Positions 6,965-16,031 are shown, counted from the stretch's first letter. The stretch is 64,000 nucleotides of DNA from Tistrella mobilis (GCF_039634785.1 NZ_JBBIAB010000002.1:62001-126000), one strand, 5' to 3'. The notes: generated from the letters alone by a model not told the origin. Program-made: numbers and translations.

Positions 6965-9900
6965 TCAGGCGGCACCTCCCGCCAGTTGCGACGACAGCGA
7001 GCTGCGCAGGCGGTTGTTCTGGCGGGTGAATTCCTCGTCGAAGGATCGCCGGCTGGTGACCGGGTCTTCGAACCGGCGCAGCGACGGGGCATAGGGCTGG
7101 GCGGCGGCGGTGCTTTCGGGCGTGGAACCGCCGAGCGTGGCTTCGGGCTGGCCATTGCCGTTGGCACCGCCGCCGGTACCGGTCTGGCCGCTGGGATTGG
7201 CCAGATCGATGCTGCCGGCGGTGATGAAATAGCTGCCCAGCGCCATGTTCGCGACACCGGTGATCGACGCCCACCAGCGCGATTCGATGCCGAAGAAGGT
7301 TCTGGTGCCCGAGGCCGCGGCATTGGCCACGCGCTCGCCGGTATTGGCGGCCGAGAAGGCGGCGGTGCCGGTCAGATCGGCCAGGGCGATATCGACGCTC
7401 GAAACCTCCGAGAGGCCGTAGAGCCTGACACTCCGCATCCCCTGATAGGCCTTGTAGGTGCTGCCGATGGCCGAGGCCGCCGAGGTCACCACCGAGGCGA
7501 CGCCGAAGGCGAGCGAGGCGATGTTGAGATTGCGGATGGTCTCGGACCGGTCCCAGCCATTGGCCTCGTCGACCACGCCCATGATCGCGCTGGTCAGGCC
7601 CAGCGTCGCACTCACGAAGCCGAGCCCGGCCCCCACCATCCCCAGCACCGCCAGAGCACCGATCGAGGCACCGCCGGTGGGGATGGCCGCCACCACCAGC
7701 ACCGCGGCCAGCACGAAGCCCACGATCGCGAGGCCCAGATTCCAGCCATTGCTGAGCAGGCCGCTCGGATCCGACAGGTTCACCGGGTCGCCGCGGCAAT
7801 AGCCATAGGCGTTGTAGCCGGCGCCGCCGAACACGGCATAGGGGTCGGGGCTGAGGAAGACCATCAGTTCGGGGCAATAGGCCCGCCGCCCCTGGCCCAG
7901 ATGGTAGAGCCCGGCCAGCGCATCCAGCCGCTCGCCGTTGAAGGCGACGCGATTGCGATCGATCAGCGGGGTTGCAGACGTCACCCCGGCCGGCCCGGCC
8001 CCGCCATAGGGGGTGTAGACGATGCCGGCCGTCGCACTGCCGTCGCCCACCGATGCGATGACGCTGCCGGCGGTGTCGAGCAGGTTTTCGCGCAGCTGCG
8101 TCACGCCGCCCTGGCTCAGCGCCTGGCCGCGGGTGGCGGTGCCGTCGCGCCGATAGCGCAGGGTATTGCTGCCCTGGCGTTCGGCGATCAGCCCCTCTTC
8201 GCCGTAATCCAGATGCAGCGGCGCCGCCCCGGGGGCCGTCTGGGTCACCAGCCGGTTTTCGGCATCATAGGCATAGCCGCCTGCGCCGGAGCAGGCGACC
8301 AGCCGGCCGAAGCCGTCCCAGGTGAACTGCCGGCCGGCGCCGTCGTCGATCATGTTGCTGTCGGCGTCATAGGAAAGCCGTCGGGTGGCGGCGGGGTTGG
8401 TGGTGCGGATCTCGACCAGTTTCGTGGGGTTGGTGGTGGCGAAGATCCGGTCGGCGCGGTTGCTGCTGCCGTCGGTGAAGCTGGTGGTGCAGCTGGTGAT
8501 GTTGTCCAGCGCATCGAAGGTGAAGCTCTGCCCCGCGATCGCGCGGCCCTGGGGGTCCCTCGGATGGTCGCTGCCGGTGCAGGCATAGCCGGTCAGCCGG
8601 CCATAGGCGTCGTAGGTGAACTGCTCGTCGGCGATCGTCGCGCCGTTGCCGGCGGTGGTCAGGCGCCGCGACAGATTGCCGTTCTTCAGATAGCTGCGGC
8701 TCACCCGGCGCTGCAGCGCGCCGTTCAGCGTGAAATCCCGCGAGGCTTCGCGACCATAGCCGTCGAAAGCGACGGTGGTGACCAGGCTGCGGCCGCCCTC
8801 GGCAATGGTGGTCGTCACCGGCCGGCCATGGCTGTCATAGCTGTGGGTGATGGTGCAGCCGCCGCTGGTGATGCTCACCAGCCGGCCGGCGCTGTCATAG
8901 CTGCGGGTCTCGGCATCGCCCACCGGCGCCTCCATCCGGATCAGCCGGCCGCCGGGCGACCAGGTGAAGCGGGTGGTGGTGTCGGTGCCGTCGGTGTTCA
9001 CCGTCTGGCTGGTCGGGAATTCATAGCCGTCATACGACCGGTCGCGCCGGGCGGTGGTGTTGGTGCTGCGGGTCAGCCGGCCGCTGGCCGCGGCATAGGC
9101 GTAATCGGAATGGCTGCCATCGGCGAGGGTGATCCGGGTCAGGGATTTCTGGGCGGGATCATAGGTGAACTGGCGGATGATGCCGGCCGGCGTGGTGCGG
9201 CTGGCGGGCTGGGGATCGGCACCGTCATAGGCAAGGCGCGTGGTGCCGTCGCCCAGGCTTTCGGTGATCATCCGGCCGACGCCGTCATGGCTGCGGGTGC
9301 CGAGCCGGGTGCCGTTCACCGTGACCGTGGCATGAAGTTCGGCAGAGCTGCCCGGCGCATAGCCCAGGGTGACGCTGCGGGCCGGGGTGCCGTCGGCGGG
9401 GGTGGTGCTGCTGCCGGTCATCCGGTCGAAGGCGTCATAGCTGTAGCGGGTGACGTTGCCGTCGACATCGGTCAGGCTGGTGCAGCGGCCGAAGCCGTCA
9501 TAGCCGCGGGTCAGGGTCTGCAGCCGGTTGCCGGCCGTATCCACCTGCACCACCGTGGCCGGCTTTTCGAAACCGTTGAAGCTGGTGACGGTGGTGTTCA
9601 GCCCCTGGGTTCCGGTGGTCATGGTATTGGCCACCCGGTCGCGCACCGAAAGCGTGACGCTGCCGTCGGGATTGGTGGTGGTGACCAGATCGTTCCAGCC
9701 GTTATAGCCATAGCGGCTGACGAGCGACAGCTGCGCCGCCCCCGGCGGCTGGTCGTAGCTGGTTTCGGTCGCCTTGCGGCCCAGCCGGTCCCAGGTGGTG
9801 GCGCTGATCGGCCGCTCGGTGCCCGACAGCAGCTCGACCGAGGCGATGGCGCGGCCCAGCCCGTCATAGCGGGTGGCATAGGTTCTGCCCAGCGCATCCA

Positions 9901-11797
9901 CGGTCTGCAGTTCCGCGGGCGTCGACGGCACCCCGCCCGACCAGACGGCGAAGCGATAGCTGTAGCGCCGCACCGCCGCTGCGGCGGTATCGGGCGCCAC
10001 GGTTTCCGAGGTGACCCGGGCGGCGGCGTCATAGGTGTAGCGGATCACCGATCCGGTGCTGGCCCGCGCCTCGATCATGGCATCACAGGCGGGCAGGGTG
10101 CGTCGCCCCGACACGGCCGTGGTGCCGTCATGGCCGGTGATGGTGCGGGTTTCGTCCAGTTCCACGCCGCTGACGGTGTAACTGAAATCGGTGGTCGTGG
10201 TCTGCCCGTCCAGCACCATCACCTGGCGCTGGGGCCGGCCATGGACCAGCGGGCGCGCGCTGTCGCCGATGATGGTGTAGGTGATGGTGGCGCCGCCGGA
10301 CACCGTATCGGTCAGCGGCTGGACATAGCTGCCGCCGCCCAGCCGGGCGACCTGCTGATAGGTGGTCGAAACCTCGCGCGCGGTGCCGCCGCCGGCCGGC
10401 ACCGCGCGTTCCGCCGCGCGGAAGCGCACGAACAGCCCGTTCGGCTCGGGCGGGCAGCGCCCCGGCGTGCCGGCGATCGGATAGTAGTCGTAGTCCAGCC
10501 GCAGGCCCGACGGCTCGGTCTTCGACAGCAGGTTGCCGTAGTCGTCGGTCGACATCAGCGTGGTTTCGGCCCGCGATGCGCCATTGGCGCCGAAGGTCGT
10601 GACCGTGCTTTTCGCCAGCTGCAGATTGGCCGGCTGGTCGGCGAAATTGGTGTTCGGCAGCTCGTTATAGGTGATGTCGGTGGTCTTGGTGACGCCGTCC
10701 TGTTCCTGGTGTTCCCGCGTCATCAGATGGAATTTGTTGTAGGTGGTCGTCACCTTGCTCAAGACGGCATTGCCGGCATCCGGGTTCACCGTGCTCGCCT
10801 CGCACCAGTAGCTGTAGACGCCGGGCACCCGGTACAGGTTGTCGGTGCCGGCGACGAAGCCGCCCGCGAAGGGATAGCCGGTGAAATTCGTGGTCGTGCT
10901 GTAGCGATAGCGGGTCACCGTCGCCGGCAGCCCCGCCTCCTGGCGGCCACCCGCGGGCTGGCGCTCCCAGACGGTGACGGCCGGCAGATAGGTGTTGTTG
11001 TAATAGGGCAGGCCGCGCTCCAGATAGGTCACCAGCTCCAGCCCGCCCATCGGGGTCTCGACGCGGCTGATGCCGCGCATGCCGTTGGCGAATGTCTGAT
11101 AGCGGTAGCGGCGCACCTGTTCAGGCGCGGCCGCCGCATCGAAGGGCATGGAAATCTCGGTCAGCAGGCCGTTCGAGGCGGTGAAGGTCACGGCACTCCG
11201 CCGGCCGCCGGTGGCGATGGTGGTGACGCGCGAAATGGTGCCCGACACATAGCTCGCCTCAAGGAACACGGTGCCGGTCTGCTCGCCGGTCACCCGGGTC
11301 AGCCAGCCGCCGGTCGAATAGTCCAGCCGCTGGCTTTCGCCGGTCTCCCAGGTGATCCGGGTGGTGCGATAGGGGCCGGTGCCGGTGGGCCGCGTCAGGG
11401 TCTCGGTCACGCCGTCGCCATACATCACCTCCAGCGTGGCGGTCGCCGTGCGGCGGACCTCGACATTCTTCAGCTTCCTGTCCTGGAAGGTCAGCAGCTG
11501 GCCCACCGCCGGCAGCGGGTTCGCCTTGTAGCGTTCCCCGGTCGACAGGCTGAGCACCAGATTGGCGATGTCGAAGCTGGTCACGTTCAGCGTCCAGCCG
11601 ATGCCATAGCCGTCATTGGTGGTCTTGGCCATGGAGAAGGTCAGGGTCAGGTTGCGGCTTTCGGCGTCGCCGCCGCCGCCTTCGGGGCGCAGCGCCACCA
11701 GCGTCACCACGGCGCTGTACTGGCCGGTGCGCATATCCACCCGGCCGTCCTGATAGGAACTGAAATTGAACGCGTTGGAATAGATCTGGTCGGTCAT
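6965..11797 (-). CDS. RHS/YD-repeat protein, insecticidal toxin C-like
   Basis: The protein has 1610 residues. The N-terminus (YSNAFNFSSYQDGRVDMRTGQYS) is the hallmark of a known RHS subfamily related to Tc-toxin C components. Dozens of YD repeats follow, for example YDAFDRMTGSS, YDGFGRCTSLTD and YDSAGRLVSIT. The RHS core (YHLGQGRRAYCPELMVFLSPDP, then NLSDPSG) ends near residue 1344. The last 266 residues are a variable tail with glycine- and alanine-rich hydrophobic stretches and a polar end. There is no signal peptide. RHS shells enclose a C-terminal toxin or effector, but I recognise no toxin motif in this tail. It is the last gene of an apparent three-gene operon, 78 bp after the preceding gene. 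No immunity gene is evident downstream. Confidence 0.85.
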   Translation of the reverse strand: MTDQIYSNAFNFSSYQDGRVDMRTGQYSAVVTLVALRPEGGGGDAESRNLTLTFSMAKTTNDGYGIGWTLNVTSFDIANLVLSLSTGERYKANPLPAVGQLLTFQDRKLKNVEVRRTATATLEVMYGDGVTETLTRPTGTGPYRTTRITWETGESQRLDYSTGGWLTRVTGEQTGTVFLEASYVSGTISRVTTIATGGRRSAVTFTASNGLLTEISMPFDAAAAPEQVRRYRYQTFANGMRGISRVETPMGGLELVTYLERGLPYYNNTYLPAVTVWERQPAGGRQEAGLPATVTRYRYSTTTNFTGYPFAGGFVAGTDNLYRVPGVYSYWCEASTVNPDAGNAVLSKVTTTYNKFHLMTREHQEQDGVTKTTDITYNELPNTNFADQPANLQLAKSTVTTFGANGASRAETTLMSTDDYGNLLSKTEPSGLRLDYDYYPIAGTPGRCPPEPNGLFVRFRAAERAVPAGGGTAREVSTTYQQVARLGGGSYVQPLTDTVSGGATITYTIIGDSARPLVHGRPQRQVMVLDGQTTTTDFSYTVSGVELDETRTITGHDGTTAVSGRRTLPACDAMIEARASTGSVIRYTYDAAARVTSETVAPDTAAAAVRRYSYRFAVWSGGVPSTPAELQTVDALGRTYATRYDGLGRAIASVELLSGTERPISATTWDRLGRKATETSYDQPPGAAQLSLVSRYGYNGWNDLVTTTNPDGSVTLSVRDRVANTMTTGTQGLNTTVTSFNGFEKPATVVQVDTAGNRLQTLTRGYDGFGRCTSLTDVDGNVTRYSYDAFDRMTGSSTTPADGTPARSVTLGYAPGSSAELHATVTVNGTRLGTRSHDGVGRMITESLGDGTTRLAYDGADPQPASRTTPAGIIRQFTYDPAQKSLTRITLADGSHSDYAYAAASGRLTRSTNTTARRDRSYDGYEFPTSQTVNTDGTDTTTRFTWSPGGRLIRMEAPVGDAETRSYDSAGRLVSITSGGCTITHSYDSHGRPVTTTIAEGGRSLVTTVAFDGYGREASRDFTLNGALQRRVSRSYLKNGNLSRRLTTAGNGATIADEQFTYDAYGRLTGYACTGSDHPRDPQGRAIAGQSFTFDALDNITSCTTSFTDGSSNRADRIFATTNPTKLVEIRTTNPAATRRLSYDADSNMIDDGAGRQFTWDGFGRLVACSGAGGYAYDAENRLVTQTAPGAAPLHLDYGEEGLIAERQGSNTLRYRRDGTATRGQALSQGGVTQLRENLLDTAGSVIASVGDGSATAGIVYTPYGGAGPAGVTSATPLIDRNRVAFNGERLDALAGLYHLGQGRRAYCPELMVFLSPDPYAVFGGAGYNAYGYCRGDPVNLSDPSGLLSNGWNLGLAIVGFVLAAVLVVAAIPTGGASIGALAVLGMVGAGLGFVSATLGLTSAIMGVVDEANGWDRSETIRNLNIASLAFGVASVVTSAASAIGSTYKAYQGMRSVRLYGLSEVSSVDIALADLTGTAAFSAANTGERVANAAASGTRTFFGIESRWWASITGVANMALGSYFITAGSIDLANPSGQTGTGGGANGNGQPEATLGGSTPESTAAAQPYAPSLRRFEDPVTSRRSFDEEFTRQNNRLRSSLSSQLAGGAA

Positions 11798-11875
11798 GAT
11801 CGGGTTCCTCCCCCCCGCGGCGCGCAGACGACCGGAAAGGGCGGGGCAGGCGCGGGACCGGCCCCGCCCGTCGGG

Positions 11876-12838
11876 TCAGGCGTTGCCCAGCGTCAGCGTG
11901 TTGCCGGAATCGCTGTTGTTGGCCTTCAGCGTGAAGCGGCTGACGCAGCCCAGATTGTCGGTGATCGTCCAGTAGAGATAATTGTCGTAGGTGGGCGTGC
12001 AGCTGTGGCTGTCGCAGAGATAGCGCGCCGCCCGCATCAGCCCGGCGCCGTTGGCGAGCGGCACCTGGGTGCCGGCATAGCCGCTGTTCGGCAGGTTGCC
12101 GATATCGCCCAGCGTCAGCGAGGTGACGGTATAGCGGATCGCCATGCCCAGCCGGGTGGAGCTGTCATGGTTGATTGCCGACGCATAATAAAGCTTCGAC
12201 GTCCAATAGCCGGCATTCGAGAAGGACTCGTCATAGATCTTCAGCGACGAGGGCAGCGTCCAGTAATAGACGTCGACGTCGATATAGTCGCCCTTCTGCC
12301 ATTCGGTGTTGTAGGCGTCGTCGCGCCGATAGGCCATCTCACCCACGGTGATCACATAGGGCCGCTGGGGGGCGATGGTGATCTTGGATTCGAACACCGC
12401 CCCGCCGCCATCGTCGAAATGGGTGGTGTAGGTCTTGCCGTCGTCCAGGCGGATGCGGGCCATGAACTGATAGTTCTGCAGCGGGTTGACCCGGCTGTCG
12501 CAGCGCAGATAGCGCTTCACGACATCGGCCGCCCGCAGCTCGGGCGCGGCGACCGCCTCGGCGCGGAAGCTGCTGCCGCGCAGGCCCTGGTCATAGCGAT
12601 TGGCGGTGGTGTCGCAGAACCAGCCGACCGGCAGGCCGGCATTGATGTTGGACGAATATTCCACCACCGTCACGCTGTTGACCTCGGACGAACTCAGCGG
12701 CGTGGGCACGCCGTTGACCAGCTTCTGCGCGTTGACGGCCACCACCACCTGCTGATTGCCGTTGGCATAGAGCGCGCTGGTATAGCTTTCGTTGCCGCCG
12801 ATGATGGTGATGGTGAACAGGCTGAGGGACATGCTCAT
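11876..12838 (-). CDS. Uncharacterised beta-rich protein of the RHS operon
   Basis: The protein has 320 residues and I do not recognise its family. It is rich in Thr, Ser, Tyr and Asn with short alternating hydrophobic stretches, which suggests beta-sheet. Cysteines cluster at GWFCDTT, RYLRCDSR, YLCDSHSCTPTYD and LGCVS. The last region (NYLYWTITDNLGCVSRFTLKANNSDSG) looks like a repeat-fold strand set. It has no signal peptide. The ATG at 12838 follows GAGGAGGG. It lies between a smaller unrecognised gene (12-bp gap upstream) and the RHS gene (78 bp downstream), so it is likely co-expressed. A role as partner, chaperone or delivery subunit of the RHS protein is inference only. Confidence 0.7.
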   Translation of the reverse strand: MSMSLSLFTITIIGGNESYTSALYANGNQQVVVAVNAQKLVNGVPTPLSSSEVNSVTVVEYSSNINAGLPVGWFCDTTANRYDQGLRGSSFRAEAVAAPELRAADVVKRYLRCDSRVNPLQNYQFMARIRLDDGKTYTTHFDDGGGAVFESKITIAPQRPYVITVGEMAYRRDDAYNTEWQKGDYIDVDVYYWTLPSSLKIYDESFSNAGYWTSKLYYASAINHDSSTRLGMAIRYTVTSLTLGDIGNLPNSGYAGTQVPLANGAGLMRAARYLCDSHSCTPTYDNYLYWTITDNLGCVSRFTLKANNSDSGNTLTLGNA

Positions 12839-12850
12839 CGGGCGCCCTCC

Positions 12851-13375
12851 TCAGAGCAGCTTGGAGACGAGGGTGAAGCCGATGAACGGATCGGCCAGTT
12901 CCTCATGCACGCGCAGATCGTAGCGGTCGGCCAGATCGTCCGGCAGCGGATGGAAGATCGCCAGCAGCATGGCCCGGGTCTCGGGCGTGGTCAGGAAGAA
13001 GTACTGGTTGGCATGGGGCGTCGAGCGGTAATAGGTCAGCACCGCGCGCCGGATGGCGGCGGAAAACCGCTCCTGGTTCGACGGCCCTTCGGTGGCCGAC
13101 AGGCGGCAGAGATTGCGCAGGTTCTGCCCGCCATCGGCCAGCGAGATGCGGATCACGCGGTGATCCAGCTTGGGCACGAAACTGCCGCCGCGATTGGTGG
13201 CGTAGACGATGTTCTCGAAGGCGTCGACCTGGGTCAGAAAGGCCGGCGTTTCGAATTCCATCAGATAGCGCTGGCCGTCGAAGACGACCGGCACGGCTTC
13301 CAGATTGCGCGACAGCGCGTGGATCCCGCCGACCCACGTCGCGCCATGGGCCCTGGCGAACAGGTCGTCCGCCAT
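12851..13375 (-). CDS. Uncharacterised protein, first gene of the RHS operon
   Basis: The protein has 174 residues from the ATG at 13375, which is preceded by GAGGA five bases upstream; an in-frame ATG at 13396 has no such site. I recognise no domain. The protein looks soluble and mixed alpha/beta, with VPVVFDGQRYLMEFETPAFLTQVDAFENIVYATN near the middle and RAVLTYYRSTPHANQYFFLTTPETRAMLLAIF near residue 110. It lacks a signal peptide. It heads the leftward cluster that ends with the giant RHS protein. A chaperone, adaptor or immunity role is possible, but nothing in the sequence decides this. Confidence 0.68.
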   Translation of the reverse strand: MADDLFARAHGATWVGGIHALSRNLEAVPVVFDGQRYLMEFETPAFLTQVDAFENIVYATNRGGSFVPKLDHRVIRISLADGGQNLRNLCRLSATEGPSNQERFSAAIRRAVLTYYRSTPHANQYFFLTTPETRAMLLAIFHPLPDDLADRYDLRVHEELADPFIGFTLVSKLL

Positions 13376-13684
13376 GCCCGTCCTCATCAGTCGCATCAGT
13401 CTCGGCTCCCGTCAGGGCGCGACCGTCCGTCGATACGTGCAGGGGCGCGTATCGTTCCATCCCGCCACCCGGGCGGGGCCCGACATGTCGCTGGGTAACG
13501 TCTCTGTGTTCGTTACTGGTTGAATGTTGAGGAGCCGCGGTCGCCTCAGCGGACAGGCTAGGCAAATCCGTTACAGCCGTAAATTAAAATATGAGGTTTT
13601 TTATAAACTTATTTGGGTTAAATCCGCCGGGTTTTGTGCCATCTGCCGAACGTTTCTCCAGCCGAAACGTGCCGCACCTCGCAG
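13376..13684. other. Intergenic region upstream of the RHS operon
   Basis: About 310 bp without a gene. The stretch 13560-13620 is clearly AT-richer than its surroundings (runs such as TTAAAATATGAGG and TTTTTTATAAAC) and is the likely site of the RHS operon promoter, read leftwards. No clear operator or terminator hairpin was seen. Confidence 0.4.
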
Positions 13685-14281
13685 CTATGGCCGCGGCGCC
13701 CGGTAGCGCAGCCCGTCGATCAGAAGGCCCAGCATGCGGCTGACATGGGCGGCGCCGTCCTCGCCGCCGGCGGTGGCAAGGTTGCCGATCGCGCGCAGCA
13801 GATCATATGCCGCAACGTCGCCGCGGATCGCGCCGGCCGCCGCGGCCTTGTCCAGCAGGGCGGTCAGCGCCGGTTCGAACCGGCTGCGGAAATGGTCGGG
13901 CAGGCTGTCGAAGGCCGGGTCACCGGAATGCAGCGCTGCGGCCAGCCCCTTCTTCGTGGTCAGGAAGCCGGTATAGCGCGCCAGCCACAGCGCCAGTGCC
14001 TCGGCCGGCGGGTGGCTTGCGGCAAGGGTGGCGGCTTCGGCTGCGCAGCTGTCGACCTCGCGCCGGAACACCGCCGCCACCAGATCGGCGCGTTTGGGAA
14101 AGCGGCGATACAGCGTGCCGACGCCGACGCCTGCCCGGGCGGCGATCTCGCGTGCCGGTGCGTCGACACCCGCCTCGGCGAACAGCGCCTTCGCCGCCTC
14201 CAGCAGGGCGTCTTCGCTGCGCTGCGCATCGGCGCGCAGCCGCCGGAAGCTGCCGGTTTCCGCCGTCTCGTCCCCGCTCAC
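13685..14281 (-). CDS. TetR family transcriptional regulator
   Basis: The protein has 198 residues from a GTG at 14281 that follows a GAGAGAGG ribosome binding site; a GTG at 14329 would add 16 proline- and glycine-rich residues and has no such site. The helix-turn-helix is textbook: DALLEAAKALFAEAGVDAP, then REIAARAGVGVGTLYRRFP, followed by KRADLVAAVF. The C-terminal part resembles the common TetR ligand domain of this subgroup. It is divergent from an alpha/beta hydrolase at 14482. Three copies of one palindrome lie in the gap, so repression of itself and the hydrolase is strongly suggested. Confidence 0.87.
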   Translation of the reverse strand: MSGDETAETGSFRRLRADAQRSEDALLEAAKALFAEAGVDAPAREIAARAGVGVGTLYRRFPKRADLVAAVFRREVDSCAAEAATLAASHPPAEALALWLARYTGFLTTKKGLAAALHSGDPAFDSLPDHFRSRFEPALTALLDKAAAAGAIRGDVAAYDLLRAIGNLATAGGEDGAAHVSRMLGLLIDGLRYRAPRP

Positions 14282-14346
14282 ACGCCTCTCTCCCCGGCCG
14301 GGCCGCCCCGGAAACGGGTCTCCGGGCACAGCTTGTCGCTTGATAA

Positions 14347-14418
14347 ACGGAACGTGGTTCCGTATATCTCGGTCTCAGACGGAACGCGGTTCCGTTTATA
14401 GCCGGATCGCAGTTCCGT
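14347..14418. promoter_or_regulatory. Three copies of a TetR-type palindromic operator
   Basis: ACGGAACGTGGTTCCGT (14347-14363) and ACGGAACGCGGTTCCGT (14379-14395) are near-perfect palindromes of one 17-bp motif. CCGGATCGCAGTTCCGT (14402-14418) is a degenerate third copy with a good right half. Start-to-start spacings are 32 and 23 bp. They lie between the divergent tetR and hydrolase genes, the position expected for the TetR product. Confidence 0.8.
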
Positions 14419-14481
14419 TTCCTGTTCTACAGGCGAAGCCAGCCCTCCCGCCAGCCCCTCCTGACCGAAGGCGTCTCTCCC

Positions 14482-15492
14482 ATGCCCGATCTGATCCAGG
14501 CGGCCCGGCATCTGCCGGCGCGCCCAGCCCTTCTCACCCTGTCGGTGGCCCCGATCCACATCCCCGTGCCCGGCCGGCCGCGGCCGCTGGCGCTGCGCGT
14601 CACCCTGCCGGTGCCCACCCTGCCGGTACAGGACGGGGGGAGCGATCCTCTGCCGGTGGTTCTGCTGTCTCACGGCCACGGGCCGTCGCTCTACCTGTCG
14701 TCGCTGGATGGTTATGCGCCGCTGGCGGGTTTTCTGGCCGGGCAGGGGTTTCTGGTGATCCAGCCCACCCATGCCAGTTCACGATCCGGCGGCCTCGGCG
14801 CCGATGCGCCGGGCGCGCCGCTGTTCTGGCGGATGCGGGTGGCCGAGATGACCGCGATCCTCGACCGGCTGGACGAGATTGCGGCCCTGATCCCCGGCGC
14901 GCGCCCGATCTCTGGTGCAGCCCCGCGGCCGGACCGGGACCGCATCGCCGCCATCGGCCATTCCATGGGCGGCCAGACCGTCGGCATGCTGCTGGGGGCG
15001 CGCCTGACCGACCCGACCGACCCGGCGGCGCGGGATGTGAACCTGATCGAGCCGCGGATCCGCGCCGGGGTGCTGCTCGCCGCCCCCGGCCGCGGCGGCG
15101 ATGGGTTGAGCGCCCATGCCGCCGCCGCCTGGCCGGCGCTGAACCCCGATTTCAGCCACATGACCACGCCCTCGCTGGTGGTCTGCGGCGAGCGGGACGA
15201 CAACCCGCATCTGACCACCATGGGCCCCGCCTGGCATGCCGACCCCTTCCACCTCAGCCCCGGCGCCCGCGCCCTGCTGACGCTGGCCGGTGCCGGCCAC
15301 GGCCTGGGCGGCATTGCGGGGTATGACGCGAAGGAAACCGACGACGAAGACCCCGACCGCCTGGAAGCCACCCGCCGCCTGACGGCGGCCTGGCTGCGCT
15401 CCACCCTCGACCCCACCGACCCGGTGTGGGAGCAGGCGGTGGCGGCGCTGCGCGCGCATGCGCCGGGGTTGGGGTGGGTGGAGGGGCGGTGA
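14482..15492 (+). CDS. Alpha/beta hydrolase, PAF-acetylhydrolase/dienelactone hydrolase-like
   Basis: The protein has 336 residues with no signal peptide. Visible are the oxyanion-side strand VVLLSHGHGPS, then FLVIQPTHASS, and the nucleophile elbow AAIGHSMGGQ with the serine at about residue 161. Later come LVVCGERDDN, probably with the catalytic acid, and LTLAGAGHGLGG, whose His completes the triad. The overall order matches alpha/beta hydrolases of the chlorophyllase or PAF-acetylhydrolase type, which cleave esters; the substrate is unknown. It is controlled in all likelihood by the divergent TetR regulator through the triple operator upstream. The downstream region is a patch of small genes. 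Confidence 0.82.
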   Translation: MPDLIQAARHLPARPALLTLSVAPIHIPVPGRPRPLALRVTLPVPTLPVQDGGSDPLPVVLLSHGHGPSLYLSSLDGYAPLAGFLAGQGFLVIQPTHASSRSGGLGADAPGAPLFWRMRVAEMTAILDRLDEIAALIPGARPISGAAPRPDRDRIAAIGHSMGGQTVGMLLGARLTDPTDPAARDVNLIEPRIRAGVLLAAPGRGGDGLSAHAAAAWPALNPDFSHMTTPSLVVCGERDDNPHLTTMGPAWHADPFHLSPGARALLTLAGAGHGLGGIAGYDAKETDDEDPDRLEATRRLTAAWLRSTLDPTDPVWEQAVAALRAHAPGLGWVEGR

Positions 15493-15531
15493 GGCGCCGT
15501 TCACGGCGATCCGGCAGCACCGGGGCGCCGG

Positions 15532-15609
15532 TCAATATCCGTTCACGACGATTTCCAGCATGTAAACAACTGGCGCTATTGCGAGAGAAACAATAACGCT
15601 CGCAACCAT
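15532..15609 (-). CDS. Possible 25-residue single-helix peptide
   Basis: ATG at 15609 opens a 25-codon frame encoding MVASVIVSLAIAPVVYMLE followed by a short polar end, almost entirely one hydrophobic helix. The frame is open upstream for about 13 more codons (GSDTRHYNGNLTLK). An acidic frame (DLDFDEDDANDILDSLPDEE) lies just before it in another phase. It could be a small membrane peptide or the frameshifted tail of a lost membrane protein. No convincing ribosome binding site was seen. Confidence 0.25.
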   Translation of the reverse strand: MVASVIVSLAIAPVVYMLEIVVNGY

Positions 15610-15715
15610 CTTGAGTGTCAGGTTCCCATTATAATGCCTGGTGTCGCTTCCTCATCTGGCAGCGAATCAAGTATGTCGTTCGCATCATCTTCGTCGAAAT
15701 CAAGGTCATGTCCTC

Positions 15716-15745
15716 CCGCGGCCTCAGACGGCCGCGGGGTTTTTT
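15716..15745 (+). terminator. Strong intrinsic terminator
   Basis: CCGCGGCC and GGCCGCGG pair across a 6-base loop and are followed by GGTTTTTT, a classic rho-independent terminator on the + strand. It would end transcripts arriving from the alpha/beta hydrolase or from an unidentified small RNA between 15493 and 15715. Confidence 0.85.
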
Positions 15746-15972
15746 CAGCCGGCAGGTTCATCGAGCCTCAGCTTTTCACGCGCGTTGTGAAAATACTCAC
15801 GGATGCGCACAGCATCACTGACTTTCCCCGAGATCCTGCTACCGGGCGTGATGTCCACAAAGCCGGGGCCGGCGGCAACCGCGCTGACAGTCGTCCAGAA
15901 GCCTTCACCCTTCGACACATATTGTGAAGAGCTGGCGGCACGCCGACGCCGTGCAGCGACGTTCTTAGCCAT
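15745..15972 (-). CDS. Small basic protein, unknown function
   Basis: The protein has 75 residues with a strongly basic N-terminus (MAKNVAARRRRAASSSQ), a central hydrophobic stretch (FWTTVSAVAAGPGFVDITPG) and a charged C-terminal helix (DAVRIREYFHNAREKLRLDE). I do not recognise it. The start is well supported: GAGGAGA lies eight bases upstream of the ATG at 15972. A dyad at 16013-16031 lies 40 bp upstream and could be its operator. The gene ends at the distal end of a + strand terminator. Base composition here is less GC-rich than in the neighbouring metabolic genes, and the adjacent region holds gene remnants, so it may belong to acquired DNA. Confidence 0.6.
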   Translation of the reverse strand: MAKNVAARRRRAASSSQYVSKGEGFWTTVSAVAAGPGFVDITPGSRISGKVSDAVRIREYFHNAREKLRLDEPAG

Positions 15973-16012
15973 CGAATCTTCTCCTCACGACCTGACGAGG
16001 CAACGATACAGC

Positions 16013-16031
16013 CTTGCAGATGTTCTGCAAG
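16013..16031. promoter_or_regulatory. 8-bp dyad, probable operator
   Basis: CTTGCAGA-TGT-TCTGCAAG is a perfect 8-bp inverted repeat with a 3-base centre. It has no T-run, so it is more likely a protein-binding site than a terminator. It lies 40 bp upstream of the small gene starting at 15972. Confidence 0.45.

Noticed and set aside
6986-13498. A 2170-codon open frame on the + strand opposite the RHS operon
   Set aside because: It is the antisense of three well-supported genes. Its product is rich in Gly, Ala, Arg and His with no domain, and such shadows are expected in very GC-rich DNA.
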